Position numbers and translations under genes: made by a program
NCBI RefSeq assembly: GCF_001714725.1
Contig: NZ_CP016447.1
Span: 3,157,501-3,221,500 of the forward strand
Source: Acidovorax sp. RAC01
GTDB lineage: Bacteria > Pseudomonadota > Gammaproteobacteria > Burkholderiales > Burkholderiaceae_C
Reading direction: 5' to 3'
DNA: 64,000 nucleotides
The notes under the pieces: model-generated
Database searches by the model: none
The model's input: only the letters and a program-made list of their open reading frames with translations
What the model was told of the DNA's origin: nothing
Shown: piece after piece, positions 30,068-40,465 of the stretch
Numbering within the stretch: the first letter of the stretch is position 1
Layout: each line of letters begins with the position of its first letter

Positions 30068-31528
30068 TTATGCCGACCGCAACACCCGCCCCGGGTTCAT
30101 GATCCCCTGCGGGTCCAGCGCGTTCTTGATGGCGCGCATCATCGACAGTGCCACGGGCGACTGGTACTTTTCCAGCTTGTCGGCCTTGAGCTCGCCAATG
30201 CCGTGCTCGGCCGAGAACGAGCCGCCGAACTCGGCCACGGCTTCATAGACCAGGTGGTTGACCTGCGCTTCGTAGTCGCGCAAAAAGGCCTTGGCATCGC
30301 CCTCTGCCGGCGCCTGCACGTTGTAGTGCAGGTTGCCGTCGCCCAGGTGGCCGAAGTTGACCAGGCGCACGCCCGGGATCTGGCTTTGGAGCAGGGCGTC
30401 GGTGTGCGCCACAAAGGCAGGGATGCGCGAGATCGGGATGGAGATGTCGTTCTTGATGTTCAGGCCTTCTTCAGCCTGGGCCAGCGGAATGCTCTCGCGG
30501 ATATGCCACAGCTGTTGCGCCTGGGTCAGGTTCTCGGCCACCACGGCGTCGGTCACGCAGCCGGCTTCAAAGGCGGCTTCGAGCAACGATTCAAAACGGC
30601 CGCGCGCGTGCTCTTCGGATTCGCTGTCGGAGTTCTCGAGCAGTACGCACCAGGCAGCTGCAGCGTCGCCCAGAAACGGCACGCGCAGCTGCGGCATGTG
30701 CTTGCCCACCAGGCTCAGCGCAAACTGGCCCATCACCTCAAAGCCCGTGAGGCCCGCGCCCAGCTGTTTGTGGGCCATGCCCAGCAGCTGTACCGCGTGC
30801 TCCATGGTCGGCACGGCGGCCCAGGCGGTGAGCTTGGCGGCGGGCTGTGGGTAAAGCTTCATGCTCGCCGCGGTGATGATGCCCAGGGTGCCTTCGCTGC
30901 CGATGAACAGGTCGCGCAGGTCGTAGCCCGTGTTGTCCTTGCGCAGGCCCTTGAGGCCGCTCCACACCTCGCCCTGTGCGGTCACCACTTCGAGCCCCAG
31001 GCACAGGTCGCGCGTGTTGCCGTAGCGCACGACCTGTGTGCCGCCGGCATTGGTGCCCAGGTTGCCGCCAATGGTGCAGCTGCCCTCGGCCGCCAGCGAC
31101 AGCGGGAACAGCAGGCCCGCGTTGCGCGCCACTTCCTGCAGGTTCTGCAGGATGCAGCCGGCTTCGACCGTCATGGTCAGGTTGGCGGTATCGACATTGC
31201 GCACGGCATTCATGCGCGCCAGGCTCAGCACGATCTGCGTGCCCGATGCATCCGGCGTGGAACCCACGGCCAGCCCGGTGTTGCCGCCCTGCGGCACGAT
31301 GGCGGTGCCTGCGGCAGCGCAGGCCTTGACCAGCGTAGCCACCTCGGTGGTGTTGCCCGGCCTCACCACGGCCAGCGCCTTGCCGCGCACGCGGCGGCGC
31401 CAGTCCTGTTCCCAGGCGGTCATGTCGCCTTCGGTGATGACGTGGGTGGGGCCAACGATGGCGCGCAATGTTTCGAGCAGGGTGGTGGTGGGCATGGGGG
31501 CGGTCAGTGTTCGTTCTGGGGGCGGCAT
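30068..31528 (-). CDS. FAD-linked D-2-hydroxyacid dehydrogenase (GlcD/DLD type)
   Basis: The 486-residue flavoprotein oxidises a D-2-hydroxyacid such as D-lactate, D-2-hydroxyglutarate or glycolate. FAD-binding PCMH domain motifs are seen (VRPGNTTEVATLVKAC, PQGGNTGL, GGNLGTNAGG, GSEGTLGIIT). The C-terminal oxidase domain contains GHLGDGNLHYN and a terminal HGIG-K-D-NPGRVL pattern. The start at 31528 overlaps the upstream DUF2069 stop (ATGA); an internal ATG at 31495 is possible. Substrate cannot be assigned. Confidence 0.88.
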   Translation of the reverse strand: MPPPERTLTAPMPTTTLLETLRAIVGPTHVITEGDMTAWEQDWRRRVRGKALAVVRPGNTTEVATLVKACAAAGTAIVPQGGNTGLAVGSTPDASGTQIVLSLARMNAVRNVDTANLTMTVEAGCILQNLQEVARNAGLLFPLSLAAEGSCTIGGNLGTNAGGTQVVRYGNTRDLCLGLEVVTAQGEVWSGLKGLRKDNTGYDLRDLFIGSEGTLGIITAASMKLYPQPAAKLTAWAAVPTMEHAVQLLGMAHKQLGAGLTGFEVMGQFALSLVGKHMPQLRVPFLGDAAAAWCVLLENSDSESEEHARGRFESLLEAAFEAGCVTDAVVAENLTQAQQLWHIRESIPLAQAEEGLNIKNDISIPISRIPAFVAHTDALLQSQIPGVRLVNFGHLGDGNLHYNVQAPAEGDAKAFLRDYEAQVNHLVYEAVAEFGGSFSAEHGIGELKADKLEKYQSPVALSMMRAIKNALDPQGIMNPGRVLRSA

Positions 31529-32004
31529 CAGGTGGCCGGGCCTGTGCCCGGTGCCGCTGCGGTGGCGGGCTGCTGCGCTGCCTGCGCTTCAGCCTCGGCA
31601 GAGGCTTCGCGGGCGTTGCGCTGGCGCAGCCGCACATGCAGGGTGCAGGCCACAAACAGCACCAGGCACAGCGCCACTTCCACCCACGCCAGCCATTGCG
31701 AGGGTGGCTTATCGCTCCAGCCGCGGACGACGCCTTCGGTGAAATACAGCCAGATCACCAGGCTGACCCAGCGGTAGGTGTACATGCGGTTCTTGAGGAT
31801 GCCCGCGAGCGGAATGCACAGGGGCAGCGCCTTCAGCGCCAGCCATGAGCCGCCGGGCCGCAGCGGTGCCAGCAGCAGCTCCCACGCCAGGCACAGCACA
31901 ATCAGCGCCAGCAAGCTGCCAGCGGCCAGCCAGCGGGTGGCGGACACCGCGTTGCTGACGGGTACATGCACGGGGGGGAAGGAGGCTGGGGAGGGCGCAG
32001 TCAT
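31528..32004 (-). CDS. DUF2069 family membrane protein
   Basis: The 158-residue inner-membrane protein has three or four hydrophobic helices and the DUF2069-type core KALPLCIPLAGILKNRMYTY (split LPLCIPLAG and LKNRMYTYRW) followed by LYFTEGVVR. The C-terminal 30 residues are Ala-rich. No function is known. It is divergent from the YihY gene and overlaps the FAD oxidase gene by 1 nt, so the two are coupled. Confidence 0.82.
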   Translation of the reverse strand: MTAPSPASFPPVHVPVSNAVSATRWLAAGSLLALIVLCLAWELLLAPLRPGGSWLALKALPLCIPLAGILKNRMYTYRWVSLVIWLYFTEGVVRGWSDKPPSQWLAWVEVALCLVLFVACTLHVRLRQRNAREASAEAEAQAAQQPATAAAPGTGPAT

Positions 32005-32165
32005 TGGGGTGGCATCATATCGGCCATGCCTTTGCCCTTTGTTTCCGTTGACCACCGCCCTCCGTGTGCGGCCCTTCGTGTGGATGCGGGGCCTGCGCGA
32101 TGCGGGTGTCTGCGGTGGCTGCGCATGGGCCGCGCAGCGCGGGGCCTGGCAGGGACGCACGCAAC

Positions 32166-33416
32166 ATGAACGAGGTGGTCCAGAAGGCGGCGGCGCGGCT
32201 GGAGGAGTTGCTGGCCGAGCTGTCGCACTTTCCGTGGAAGACCACGGCCCTCACACTGCGCGAGCGCTTCCGGGAAGACCGGCTGGGGCTCACCGCCAGC
32301 AGCCTCACCTTCACCACCATGCTGGGGCTGGTGCCGTTTTTTGCGGTGGCGCTGGCCATCTTCACGGCGTTTCCCATCTTCAGCAAGCTGCAGGTGCTGC
32401 TCCAGCGCTGGCTGGTAGACAGCCTGGTGCCCGACAGCATCTCGCGCCAGGTGCTGGGCTACCTTACGCAGTTTGCGGCCAAGGCCAGCGGCCTGGGGGT
32501 GGCGGGTTTCAGCATCTTGCTGATCACGGCGCTGGCGCTCATCCTCACCATCGACCGCACGCTCAACGGCATCTGGCGCGTGCAGCGGCTGCGCCCGCTG
32601 GGCCAGCGCGTGCTGATCTACTGGGCCGCCGTCACGCTGGGGCCATTGCTGCTGGGCGCAAGCCTGGCGGCTACGTCGTATGTGCTGTCGGCATCGGGCG
32701 GGCTGGTGCAGCGGGTGCCCGATGGCGTCAAGCTGCTGTTTGACTCGGTGCAGTTCATCGTGCTGGCCGGGGGCATGGCGGCGCTGTACCACTATGTGCC
32801 CAACACGCCCGTGAAGTGGCGGCATGCGTGGGCGGGCGGCCTGTTTGTGGCCGTGTGCATCGAGCTGGCCAAGAAGGTGCTGGCGCTGTACCTGGCGCAG
32901 GTGCCCACGTATTCGGTGGTGTACGGCGCGTTCGCCACGCTGCCCATCCTGCTGGTGTGGATTTATGTGGCGTGGGTCATCGTGCTGCTGGGGGCGGTGG
33001 TGACGGCCTACCTGCCCAGCCTGCTGGCCGGTGTGGCCCGCCGCGGCACTGTGGCGGGCTGGAACTTTCAGCTGGCGGTAGAGGTGCTGCAGGCCCTGCA
33101 CCGCACCCGCGCCGAGGGCGGCACCGGCCTGCGCCCCAGCCAGCTGGCACAGCTGCTGGGCGTGGATGCGCTGCAACTGCAGCCCGCGCTGGAGGCGCTT
33201 ACGGCGCTGGACTGGGCGGGGCAGGTGACGGATGCCGCGGTCACTCCGTCGGACGTGCCCGAGTCGCGCTATGTGCTGCTGGTGGACCCCGAACGCACGC
33301 TGCTGGCCCCGCTGCTGCAGCGCCTGCTGCTGGAGCGCTCGGAGGCGCTGGAGCCCCTGTGGCACAAGGCCGGGATGGATGCGCTGCACCTGGCCGACGT
33401 GTTGCGCACGCGTTGA
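32166..33416 (+). CDS. YihY/BrkB family inner-membrane protein
   Basis: The 416-residue protein has about six membrane helices (25-290) with the family marks SLTFTTMLGLVPFFAV, LTIDRTLNGIWRV, PVKWRHAWAGG and YGAFATLPILLVWIY. A cytoplasmic C-terminal domain of about 120 residues resembles a winged helix. It was formerly called RNase BN, which is wrong for this family; true function is unknown. I chose the ATG at 32166. Confidence 0.88.
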   Translation: MNEVVQKAAARLEELLAELSHFPWKTTALTLRERFREDRLGLTASSLTFTTMLGLVPFFAVALAIFTAFPIFSKLQVLLQRWLVDSLVPDSISRQVLGYLTQFAAKASGLGVAGFSILLITALALILTIDRTLNGIWRVQRLRPLGQRVLIYWAAVTLGPLLLGASLAATSYVLSASGGLVQRVPDGVKLLFDSVQFIVLAGGMAALYHYVPNTPVKWRHAWAGGLFVAVCIELAKKVLALYLAQVPTYSVVYGAFATLPILLVWIYVAWVIVLLGAVVTAYLPSLLAGVARRGTVAGWNFQLAVEVLQALHRTRAEGGTGLRPSQLAQLLGVDALQLQPALEALTALDWAGQVTDAAVTPSDVPESRYVLLVDPERTLLAPLLQRLLLERSEALEPLWHKAGMDALHLADVLRTR

Positions 33417-33540
33417 GGCGCGCTGTCCGTTCACACGCTGGCAGCTGCCAGACTGCAGCATGGCGGGTCTGGCATTCGCGTCGCCTGGGATACCGCGGTG
33501 ACCATGCGGACGAACATGGCGCCTGGCTATTTCATCTATT

Positions 33541-33600
33541 CAAAAATGATAGCAACTAGGGCATATAAGACAAGCGCTAGAGACCATTTTGACCAAAAAT
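33541..33600 (+). repeat. AT-rich dispersed element, copy 5 (between convergent genes)
   Basis: Read on the plus strand: AAAAATGATAGC, a middle with ACAAGCGCTAGAG, then ACCATTTTGACC. It lies between the YihY gene (+) and the Mpo1-like gene (-), 6 nt after the stop codon of the latter. Confidence 0.8.
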
Positions 33601-33606
33601 GGCCGC

Positions 33607-33936
33607 TCAGAGCGAGACTTTTCCCGTCCAGATGTCCGCGTACATCCGCCAGTCGCCCATGAAGCTGTACAGCGGGCGCTTGAAGCTGGCGGGCTTGTTC
33701 TTCTCAAACCCGAAGTGGCCCACCCACGCAAAGGCGTACCCGCACAGCAGCCCATACAGCAGGTACTGCGGCTTGCCCGTGGCCACCAGCATCGCCAGAC
33801 ATAAAAGGCTCAGTGTGGAGCCCGCAAAGTGCAGCCGGCGGCAGGTGCGGTTGCTGTGTTCGGTCAGGTAGAAGGGGTAGAACTCCGCAAACGTCTTGAA
33901 CGTGCGCGGGTCGGTGGCGGGCGTGGCGATGTCCAT
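33607..33936 (-). CDS. Mpo1-like (DUF962) protein
   Basis: The 109-residue protein has the DUF962 marks: FAEFYPFYLTEHSN, RRLHFAGS, and a final HFGFEKNKPA-F-P-YSFMGDWRM pattern with the conserved His residues (HS, H, GH). Yeast Mpo1 is an iron-dependent 2-hydroxy fatty acid dioxygenase, so a lipid oxidation role is possible. Two hydrophobic stretches suggest membrane attachment. CCGGAGA precedes the ATG at 33936. Confidence 0.85.
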   Translation of the reverse strand: MDIATPATDPRTFKTFAEFYPFYLTEHSNRTCRRLHFAGSTLSLLCLAMLVATGKPQYLLYGLLCGYAFAWVGHFGFEKNKPASFKRPLYSFMGDWRMYADIWTGKVSL

Positions 33937-34129
33937 GGTGTCTCCGGTCGGTAGCGTGCCTCTGGCGCCTGCCAGCAGGGGGCTGGCGGGCGTGTGCGTG
34001 CACTTGGGCCCCAGTGGAAGCCCGGCAGTGCGGCGCACAGTCGCCTTGCCGACATAGCCTTCCCTGCCCAAATCCCCCGCCGCAAACCGTCGCTGTCAGC
34101 GGTCCGGGGCGGGGCCGCGACAGCGCCTG

Positions 34130-34954
34130 CTACCGCGCAAGAAAGTCGCGCAGCGCCGCCAGGGTTTCCTCGGGCGCTTCCGTCATCTGGTTGTGGCCGA
34201 CCGGCAGGTGGACCACCTCCACCTTCTTCCCCGCAGCGCGGGCTGCCTTGATGAGCCCCTGCGCGGCCTTGGGCGGTGTCATCTGGTCGTGGGCGCCCAG
34301 CGCAAACAGCACGGGGCAGGCGATCTGCGCCATGGCGGCCTCGCCGTTGGCATAGCTGTCGCAGGCGATGAAGCCGCGCTGGAACACGTTGACCGCCGGG
34401 TTGCTGCGCAGCACCTTGCGGCCCAGCGCCATGCCCGCGCCAAACACCCAGGTGCCGGGCCCCAGCGCCGAAGGCGGTGCGGCCAGCGTGCTGCGCGAGA
34501 ACACGTTGACCATGCGCATGGCTTTTTCGGGGTCGGCGGCAGAAGCCTCGATCAGCGCGGGCGATACCTTCATCGGAAACGCCGTGCCCACCAGCACCAG
34601 GTGGCTGATGCGCTCGCCCAGCCGCGCCGCGGCTTCCATGGCAATGAGTGAACCCCAGCTGTGGCCCACCAGCGCAGCGCGCTGCACGCCTGCAGCATCC
34701 AGCATCGCGCCGATGAAGTCTGCGCCTTCTTCCACCGTGGCGGGTGCGTTGCCGCCGCTGCGGCAGTGCCCGGGCAGGTCGATGGCCAGCACGTTCCAGC
34801 CGTGGTTGGCCATGTAGCGCGTCTGCAGGGCCCACACACTGTGGTCGTTGAGCACGCCGTGGATGAACACGACCGTGGGCTTGGCGGCGTCAAACGCCTT
34901 GCCGCCGGTGTAGCAGTAGACCGGCGCTCCGTTCACTTCGATGTGCATGGTCAT
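34130..34954 (-). CDS. Alpha/beta hydrolase
   Basis: The 274-residue alpha/beta-fold hydrolase has oxyanion motif IHGVLNDH, nucleophile Ser99 in GHSWGS, a later ALGAHDQMTP Asp and the final His of GHNQMTEAP. Its start overlaps the stop of the O-acetylhomoserine sulfhydrylase gene by 4 nt, so the two are co-translated. The substrate is unknown. Coupling to sulfur amino-acid synthesis might hint at a small ester, but nothing in the sequence proves it. Confidence 0.85.
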   Translation of the reverse strand: MTMHIEVNGAPVYCYTGGKAFDAAKPTVVFIHGVLNDHSVWALQTRYMANHGWNVLAIDLPGHCRSGGNAPATVEEGADFIGAMLDAAGVQRAALVGHSWGSLIAMEAAARLGERISHLVLVGTAFPMKVSPALIEASAADPEKAMRMVNVFSRSTLAAPPSALGPGTWVFGAGMALGRKVLRSNPAVNVFQRGFIACDSYANGEAAMAQIACPVLFALGAHDQMTPPKAAQGLIKAARAAGKKVEVVHLPVGHNQMTEAPEETLAALRDFLAR

Positions 34955-36276
34955 GCCCCCGCCTTCTCGGCCGCCTTCAGCGCGCGCTTGAGGTCGTCGA
35001 TCAGGTCGTCGGCATCCTCCAGGCCAATTGACAGGCGTATGGTGCCCTGCGTGATGCCAGCGCCTGCAAGAGCCTCGTCGCTCATGCGGAAGTGCGTGGT
35101 GCTGGCCGGGTGGATCACCAGGCTGCGGCAGTCGCCCACATTGGCCAGGTGGCTGAACACCTTGAGGGTTTCGATGAACTTCTTGCCCTGCTCGCGGTGG
35201 CCCTTGAGGTCAAAGCTGAACACCGAACCGGCGCCGCGCGGCAGCAGCTTTTGGGCCAGCGCATGGCTGGGGTGGGACGCCAGCAGAGGGTGGCCCACGC
35301 GCGATACAAATGGCTGGGCGGCCAGAAACTCGACCACCCTCTCGGTGTTACGCACATGGCGTTCCATGCGCAGGGGCAGCGTTTCGATGCCCTGCAGGAT
35401 GAGCCAGGCGGTGTGCGGGCTCATGCAGGCGCCAAAGTCGCGCAGACCTTCGCGGCGCGCCCGCAGCAGGAAGGCGCCCACAGTACTCTCTTCGGCAAAC
35501 ACCATGTTGTGAAAGCCGTCGTAGGGCTGGGTCAGCTCGGCAAACTTGCCAGCGGACTTCGGGCCGTCCCAGTCGAAGCTGCCGCCGTCCACCACGATGC
35601 CGCCCACCACGGTGCCGTGGCCCGACAGGAACTTGGTGGCCGAGTGGTAGACCAGATCGGCGCCGTGCTCAAACGGCCTGATGAGCCAGGGCGAGGTAAG
35701 GGTGGAGTCCACCAGCAGCGGCACGCCGGCCTCGTGCGCGATCGCGCTCACGGTGGGGATGTCCAGCACATCCAGCCCCGGGTTGCCCACGGTTTCACCA
35801 AAGAACAGCTTGGTGTGGGGGCGCACGGCGGCGCGCCATGCATCGATGTCGCCCGGCTTCACAAACGTGGTCTCGATGCCGAAGCGCGACAGCGTGTAGT
35901 GCAGCAGGTTCTGCGAGCCGCCATACAGCGCCGTGCTGGCCACGATGTGGCTGCCCGCGCCCATCAGCGTGGCGATGGCCAGGTGCAGTGCCGCCTGGCC
36001 GCTGGCCGTGGCAATCGCGCCCACGCCGCCTTCCAGGGCGGCCACGCGCTGCTCCAGCACGGCATTGGTGGGGTTGCTGATGCGGCTGTACACATGGCCG
36101 CCACGCTCCAGGTTGAAGAGGGCGGCGGCGTGGTCGCTCGACTCGAAGACGAACGACGTTGTGAGGTGGATGGGCACGGCGCGCGCGCCGGTGGCGGGGT
36201 CGGGCGCAGCGCCTGCGTGCAGGGCCAGCGTATCAAAGCCGGGGTCGGAGTAACCGGGCATTCCTGTGTCTCCCAT
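34951..36276 (-). CDS. metY: O-acetylhomoserine aminocarboxypropyltransferase (sulfhydrylase)
   Basis: The 441-residue PLP enzyme of the Cys/Met metabolism family makes homocysteine (direct sulfhydrylation) from O-acetyl- or O-succinylhomoserine. PLP-binding Lys215 lies in SATKFLSGHG. YSRISNPTNAVLEQR and the length above 430 favour the MetY branch over cystathionine synthase. It starts the two-gene unit with the hydrolase. MetZ is the main alternative name. Confidence 0.88.
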   Translation of the reverse strand: MGDTGMPGYSDPGFDTLALHAGAAPDPATGARAVPIHLTTSFVFESSDHAAALFNLERGGHVYSRISNPTNAVLEQRVAALEGGVGAIATASGQAALHLAIATLMGAGSHIVASTALYGGSQNLLHYTLSRFGIETTFVKPGDIDAWRAAVRPHTKLFFGETVGNPGLDVLDIPTVSAIAHEAGVPLLVDSTLTSPWLIRPFEHGADLVYHSATKFLSGHGTVVGGIVVDGGSFDWDGPKSAGKFAELTQPYDGFHNMVFAEESTVGAFLLRARREGLRDFGACMSPHTAWLILQGIETLPLRMERHVRNTERVVEFLAAQPFVSRVGHPLLASHPSHALAQKLLPRGAGSVFSFDLKGHREQGKKFIETLKVFSHLANVGDCRSLVIHPASTTHFRMSDEALAGAGITQGTIRLSIGLEDADDLIDDLKRALKAAEKAGA

Positions 36277-36304
36277 GTTGTCTGGTCAGCGGGGCATTGT
36301 GGGC

Positions 36305-36346
36305 TATATTTGTCTCCACATTGGTGCAACGCACGCGGCGTTGCAC
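36305..36346 (+). promoter_or_regulatory. Promoter -10 and 5' hairpin of the CBS gene
   Basis: TATATT at 36305 is a plausible -10. A perfect 9-bp hairpin follows at 36324-36346 (GTGCAACGC, loop ACGCG, GCGTTGCAC), ending 24 nt before the start codon. It would sit at the start of the mRNA and may protect or regulate it. No matching -35 was firmly found. Confidence 0.45.
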
Positions 36347-36370
36347 GGGCCCTCTCGGAGATACAGCACC

Positions 36371-36820
36371 ATGAAAGTCAGCGACATCCTTCGCGTCAAG
36401 GGGAACACCCTGTACACCGTCCAGCCCGACGAGCCGCTGGCCGGCGCGGTGGACCTGATGGCCGAGCGCGACATCGGATCGCTGGTGGTGATGGAGCACG
36501 GCGATCTGGTGGGCATGCTCACATTCCGTGAGGTGATCCAGGCCCTGGTCAAGAACGGCGGCAGCGTGGGCACCATGCTGGTTCGCACCGCCATGGACGA
36601 TGCGCCCCTGACCTGCACCATGGAAACCGACATGGACGAGGTGCGCCGCATGATGCTGGACCGCCATGCACGCTACATGCCCGTGATGGACCGCCGCATG
36701 CTGATGGGCGTGATCAGCTTCTATGACGTGGCCAAGGCCGTGGTGGACAGCCAGAATTTCGAGAACAAGATGCTCAAGGCGTACATCCGCGACTGGCCTG
36801 AAGACGACCCGCGCGGCTGA
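36371..36820 (+). CDS. CBS domain pair protein
   Basis: The 149-residue protein consists almost only of two CBS domains (about 5-60 and 70-130), with V-x-P-D-x-P-L, D-I-G-S-L-V-V and Y-M-P-V-M-D marks. Such Bateman modules bind adenine nucleotides and act as energy sensors. The partner is unknown; genes of this kind are common as stand-alone proteins. It converges on the GGDEF/EAL gene. Confidence 0.86.
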   Translation: MKVSDILRVKGNTLYTVQPDEPLAGAVDLMAERDIGSLVVMEHGDLVGMLTFREVIQALVKNGGSVGTMLVRTAMDDAPLTCTMETDMDEVRRMMLDRHARYMPVMDRRMLMGVISFYDVAKAVVDSQNFENKMLKAYIRDWPEDDPRG

Positions 36821-36877
36821 GCGATGGTTTCCGGGATGGGTTTCGCTGGATCGTCAGCGCTTTACCCTCCCGCCAGG

Positions 36878-39112
36878 TCAGCGACCCGAGTGGCCTGCTG
36901 CATCCAACCAGGCTTCAATCTCGTGGGCTGGCATGGGGCGCCCGAACAGGTAGCCCTGCATGACCGGGCATCCGTGCGCTTGCAGCCATTGCTGCTGCCC
37001 GGGCGTTTCCACCCCTTCGGCAACCACCACCATCTCCAGGCTGTGCGCAATGCTCAGCACCGATACCGTGAGCGCGCGTGCGGTGGGGCTGGTGGTGAGG
37101 TCGCGCACAAACGCCATGTCCAGCTTGAGCTCGGCGATGGGCAGCCGGTGCAGGTAGCTCAGGCTGGAGTAGCCGGTGCCGAAGTCATCCAGTGAAAGCT
37201 TGAAACCCCTGCTGTGCAGGGCGGCAATGTTTGCGCGTGTCTCTGGGCGCGCGTCCATCATCACGCTTTCGGTGATCTCCAGCATAAGGTCACCCGGGTG
37301 CAGGTGGTGGCGCTGCAGCGTGTCGCTGATCTGCTGGGCAAACTCCGGGTGGTGAAAGCTGCGGCCCGACAGATTGATTGCCACGGTGGGCACGTTCTTA
37401 CCCGCAGCGCGCCAGGTGTTCAGCTGGCTGCATGCCTCTTCGAGTACCCAGAGGGTCAGCTCATGAATCAGGCCAGCTTCTTCGGCCACCGGAATGAACT
37501 CGCCGGGCGGTACGGCGCCGCGCTCGGGGTGGTTCCAGCGCGCCAGCGCCTCCACACCATGGAGGGTGCGAGGCGATGTGCTGAGCACCTGCGGCTGGTA
37601 GTGCAGCGTCAGGCTCCCCTCGGCCAGCGCGTGCCGCAGGTCGCGCTCCAGCCGCGCGCGCTCCTGCGCGCGGCGGTTCATTTCGGGGCTGAACAGCTGC
37701 AGGCTGTGCCGCTGTTCGCTTTTGGCCTGGTTCATGGCCTGGTCGGCGTGGCGCAGCAGGTTGTCGATCGTCGTGCCGTCTTCCGGATACATTGCGATGC
37801 CCACCGATGCCTGGGCCATGTACTCCTGGCCCGGGAGAAGGACGGGGCGGGCAAGGTCGTCCAGGATGCGCTGCGCAATCTGTACGGCGTCGCCGGTAGC
37901 GCAGTCGCACAGCAGCAGGGCGAATTCGTCACCTGAAAGGCGACCGATGAGGTCACGGGCCCGCAATGCCTGGGTGAGCCGCGTGGCGACCTCCCACAGC
38001 AGCGCGTCGCCTGCCGCATGGCCGAGGGTCTCATTGACCTGCTTGAAACGGTCGAGGTTGATGAACAAAAGCGCGCCAGGGAGGTTGTCCTGGCGCAGGC
38101 TGCTGAGCGCCCGCACTGCGCTGCTGCGCAGCATGGAGCGGTTGGGAAGGCCCGTGAGGGCGTCGAAGAAGGCCAGCTGGTGAATTCGTGCAGCAGCCGC
38201 CGCCCGCTCGATGGCCAATGCGCAAAGATGCAGTCCTACGTCGACGAGCCGCCGGTGCAGCACGCCGGGTTCGCGGTTTTCACGAAAGTAGAAGGCGAAG
38301 GTACCGATCACCTTGCCGCGGCGGTCCTTGATGGGACTTGACCAGCATGCCTTGAAGCCAGTGGACGCGAACAGCGCCCGGTAGTCGTCCCACAACGGAT
38401 CGGTGGCCATGTCCGTGGTCACGACAGGCTGGCCGCGGTAGGCTGCTGTGCCGCAGGAGCCTGTGTTCGGACCAATCCGCACCCCGTTGATTTTTTCGCA
38501 GATCTCGGGCGTCAGCCCAGGGGCGGCCAGCGGGCGCAGGTACCCCGAGTCGTCTACCGCAAGGATCGAGGCCGTCACCTCCGGCGCGATACGCTCCACT
38601 TCCTTGCACACCAATATCATGAGATCGGGAAGGGGCAGTTCGTTCACCATGCCTTCGAGCACGCGCTTTTGCAGCACCTCGTGCATCTTGGTCAGCGTGA
38701 TGTCGGTCAGCACTGCGATGGTGCCGCCGGTACCGCCTGCCCCGGCGTCAGAAGAATTGATCACCATCGACACCCACCGCGGCTGGCCTGTCTGGCCGTA
38801 GAGCAGGGTCTCGACCCGAGCCTTTCCTTCGGAGCTGAGAGTGGTTCGGATGTGGTCGAGGATGCCGGGCTCGGCGCGGGCGTCAAAGAGGGTTTCGCTC
38901 AGCCGCTTGCCCAGCACGTCTGCGGACGGATAACCGAAGAGCCGCGTGAACCCGGCGTTGACATAAACCACACGCCGGTCGCTGTCGCTCATCACGATGG
39001 CGTTGTCGCTGGCATCCAGCGCATTGCGCATCGCTTCCATCTGCAGAGATGCATGCTTGACGGGCGAGCCGGGGCCCGGGGCGGCAGCGTTGGGCAGGTC
39101 GGAAGGGGGCAT
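36878..39112 (-). CDS. PAS-GAF-GGDEF-EAL cyclic-di-GMP signalling protein
   Basis: From the ATG at 39112 the protein has 744 residues: PAS (about 22-140), GAF (about 155-305), GGDEF (310-475) and EAL (485-735). The GGDEF motif is SGDEF (393-397) with an intact inhibitory RxxD (RARD, 384-387). EAL is complete (EALARW at 521, later [23 protein letters not shown]), so phosphodiesterase activity is likely and cyclase activity possible. No membrane segment is seen; PAS and GAF suggest a cytoplasmic signal. It is divergent from aroC. Confidence 0.92.
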   Translation of the reverse strand: MPPSDLPNAAAPGPGSPVKHASLQMEAMRNALDASDNAIVMSDSDRRVVYVNAGFTRLFGYPSADVLGKRLSETLFDARAEPGILDHIRTTLSSEGKARVETLLYGQTGQPRWVSMVINSSDAGAGGTGGTIAVLTDITLTKMHEVLQKRVLEGMVNELPLPDLMILVCKEVERIAPEVTASILAVDDSGYLRPLAAPGLTPEICEKINGVRIGPNTGSCGTAAYRGQPVVTTDMATDPLWDDYRALFASTGFKACWSSPIKDRRGKVIGTFAFYFRENREPGVLHRRLVDVGLHLCALAIERAAAAARIHQLAFFDALTGLPNRSMLRSSAVRALSSLRQDNLPGALLFINLDRFKQVNETLGHAAGDALLWEVATRLTQALRARDLIGRLSGDEFALLLCDCATGDAVQIAQRILDDLARPVLLPGQEYMAQASVGIAMYPEDGTTIDNLLRHADQAMNQAKSEQRHSLQLFSPEMNRRAQERARLERDLRHALAEGSLTLHYQPQVLSTSPRTLHGVEALARWNHPERGAVPPGEFIPVAEEAGLIHELTLWVLEEACSQLNTWRAAGKNVPTVAINLSGRSFHHPEFAQQISDTLQRHHLHPGDLMLEITESVMMDARPETRANIAALHSRGFKLSLDDFGTGYSSLSYLHRLPIAELKLDMAFVRDLTTSPTARALTVSVLSIAHSLEMVVVAEGVETPGQQQWLQAHGCPVMQGYLFGRPMPAHEIEAWLDAAGHSGR

Positions 39113-39214
39113 GCATCTCCCAGATGGTCTTTGCAAGATGCTAGCAACAGGCTGTAACTGTGCCAAGAGGCTTTTGCCGGGTAGACGGCCTTGTGGCTCT
39201 GGGATAATCGCGCG

Positions 39215-40312
39215 ATGAGCGGAAACACCTTTGGCACCTTGTTTGCAGTCACCAACTTCGGTGAATCCCATGGCCCGGCGATAGGCTGCGTGATCGACGG
39301 ATGCCCGCCGGGCATGCCCTTGTCGGAATCAGACATCCAGGCCGACCTGGATCGCCGCCGGCCTGGGACCAGCCGCCATGTGACGCAGCGCAACGAACCC
39401 GACGCGGTGGAGATCCTGTCCGGCGTGTATGAGGGCAAGACCACGGGTACGCCCATTGCCCTCCTGATCCGCAACACCGATCAGCGCAGCAAGGACTACA
39501 GCAACATTGCCGAGAGCTTTCGCCCCGGGCACGCTGACTACACCTACTGGCACAAATACGGCATCCGCGACCCGCGCGGCGGTGGCCGTTCGTCTGCCCG
39601 GTTGACGGCGCCCACGGTGGCTGCTGGCGCTGTGGCCAAGAAGTGGCTGGCCCAGCGCTACGGAGTGCAGTTTCGGGCCTGCATGACGCAGCTCGGCGAA
39701 CTCGCGATTCCCTTCGAGAGCTGGGACCACGTCCGCTCGAACCCATTCTTTGCACCGGTGGCAGACGTGGCGCAGTACGAGGACTATATGGATGCGCTGC
39801 GCAAGGCTGGCGACTCCTGCGGCGCGCGTATCCGGGTGCAGGCCACGGGTGTGCCGGTGGGCCTGGGTGAGCCGTTGTACGACAAGCTTGACGCCGACAT
39901 CGCCTACGCAATGATGGGGCTCAATGCCGTCAAGGGCGTGGAGATTGGCGCCGGCTTTGCCAGCGTGGCGCAGCGCGGCACCACGCACGGCGACTCGATG
40001 ACACCGGCTGGATTCGAGTCCAACAACGCAGGTGGCGTGCTCGGCGGCATCAGCACCGGGCAGGACATCGAAGTCAGCATCGCCATCAAGCCGACGAGCT
40101 CCATCATCAGCCCCCGGGCGTCCATCGATATCCACGGCAACAGCGCCGAGGTCATCACCAAGGGGCGCCATGACCCCTGCGTCGGCATCCGTGCCGCGCC
40201 CATCGCCGAGGCGCTGCTGGCGCTTGTTGTGATGGACCATGCCTTGCGTCACCGGGCGCAGTGCGCGGACGTGACGAGCGCGGTTCCACCCATTCAGGCT
40301 TCGTTTCTTTGA
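39215..40312 (+). CDS. aroC: Chorismate synthase
   Basis: The enzyme is the last of the shikimate pathway, turning EPSP into chorismate with reduced FMN. The 365-residue length and motifs [35 protein letters not shown] and [12 protein letters not shown] are typical. The ATG at 39215 gives the usual MSGNTFG start. A GATAAT lies only 7-12 nt upstream, which might mean an almost leaderless message, but no -35 supports this. Confidence 0.97.
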   Translation: MSGNTFGTLFAVTNFGESHGPAIGCVIDGCPPGMPLSESDIQADLDRRRPGTSRHVTQRNEPDAVEILSGVYEGKTTGTPIALLIRNTDQRSKDYSNIAESFRPGHADYTYWHKYGIRDPRGGGRSSARLTAPTVAAGAVAKKWLAQRYGVQFRACMTQLGELAIPFESWDHVRSNPFFAPVADVAQYEDYMDALRKAGDSCGARIRVQATGVPVGLGEPLYDKLDADIAYAMMGLNAVKGVEIGAGFASVAQRGTTHGDSMTPAGFESNNAGGVLGGISTGQDIEVSIAIKPTSSIISPRASIDIHGNSAEVITKGRHDPCVGIRAAPIAEALLALVVMDHALRHRAQCADVTSAVPPIQASFL

Positions 40313-40465
40313 CACGGTGCGGCAAAAGCCGCAGCCGTTGGCAAAGCGCGCGCTTTTTCCAACGCTTGAATGAAGTGCCACCGACGGCGGCTTGTGCGCG
40401 TTGCGTCCATGCCCGAGCGCGCCCAGGCAGCGCCAACCCGATCTCTCCGCGCGCGGCTCAGGGCT

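Noticed and set aside
39203..39208. -10 box (GATAAT) just before aroC
   Set aside because: No -35 at a suitable distance and it would leave an almost leaderless message; kept only as a remark in the aroC entry.
40330..40365. Terminator after aroC
   Set aside because: Small palindromes (TGCGGC-AAAA-GCCGCA and AAAGCGCGCGCTTT) are present, but the stems are short and the T-run weak and interrupted.
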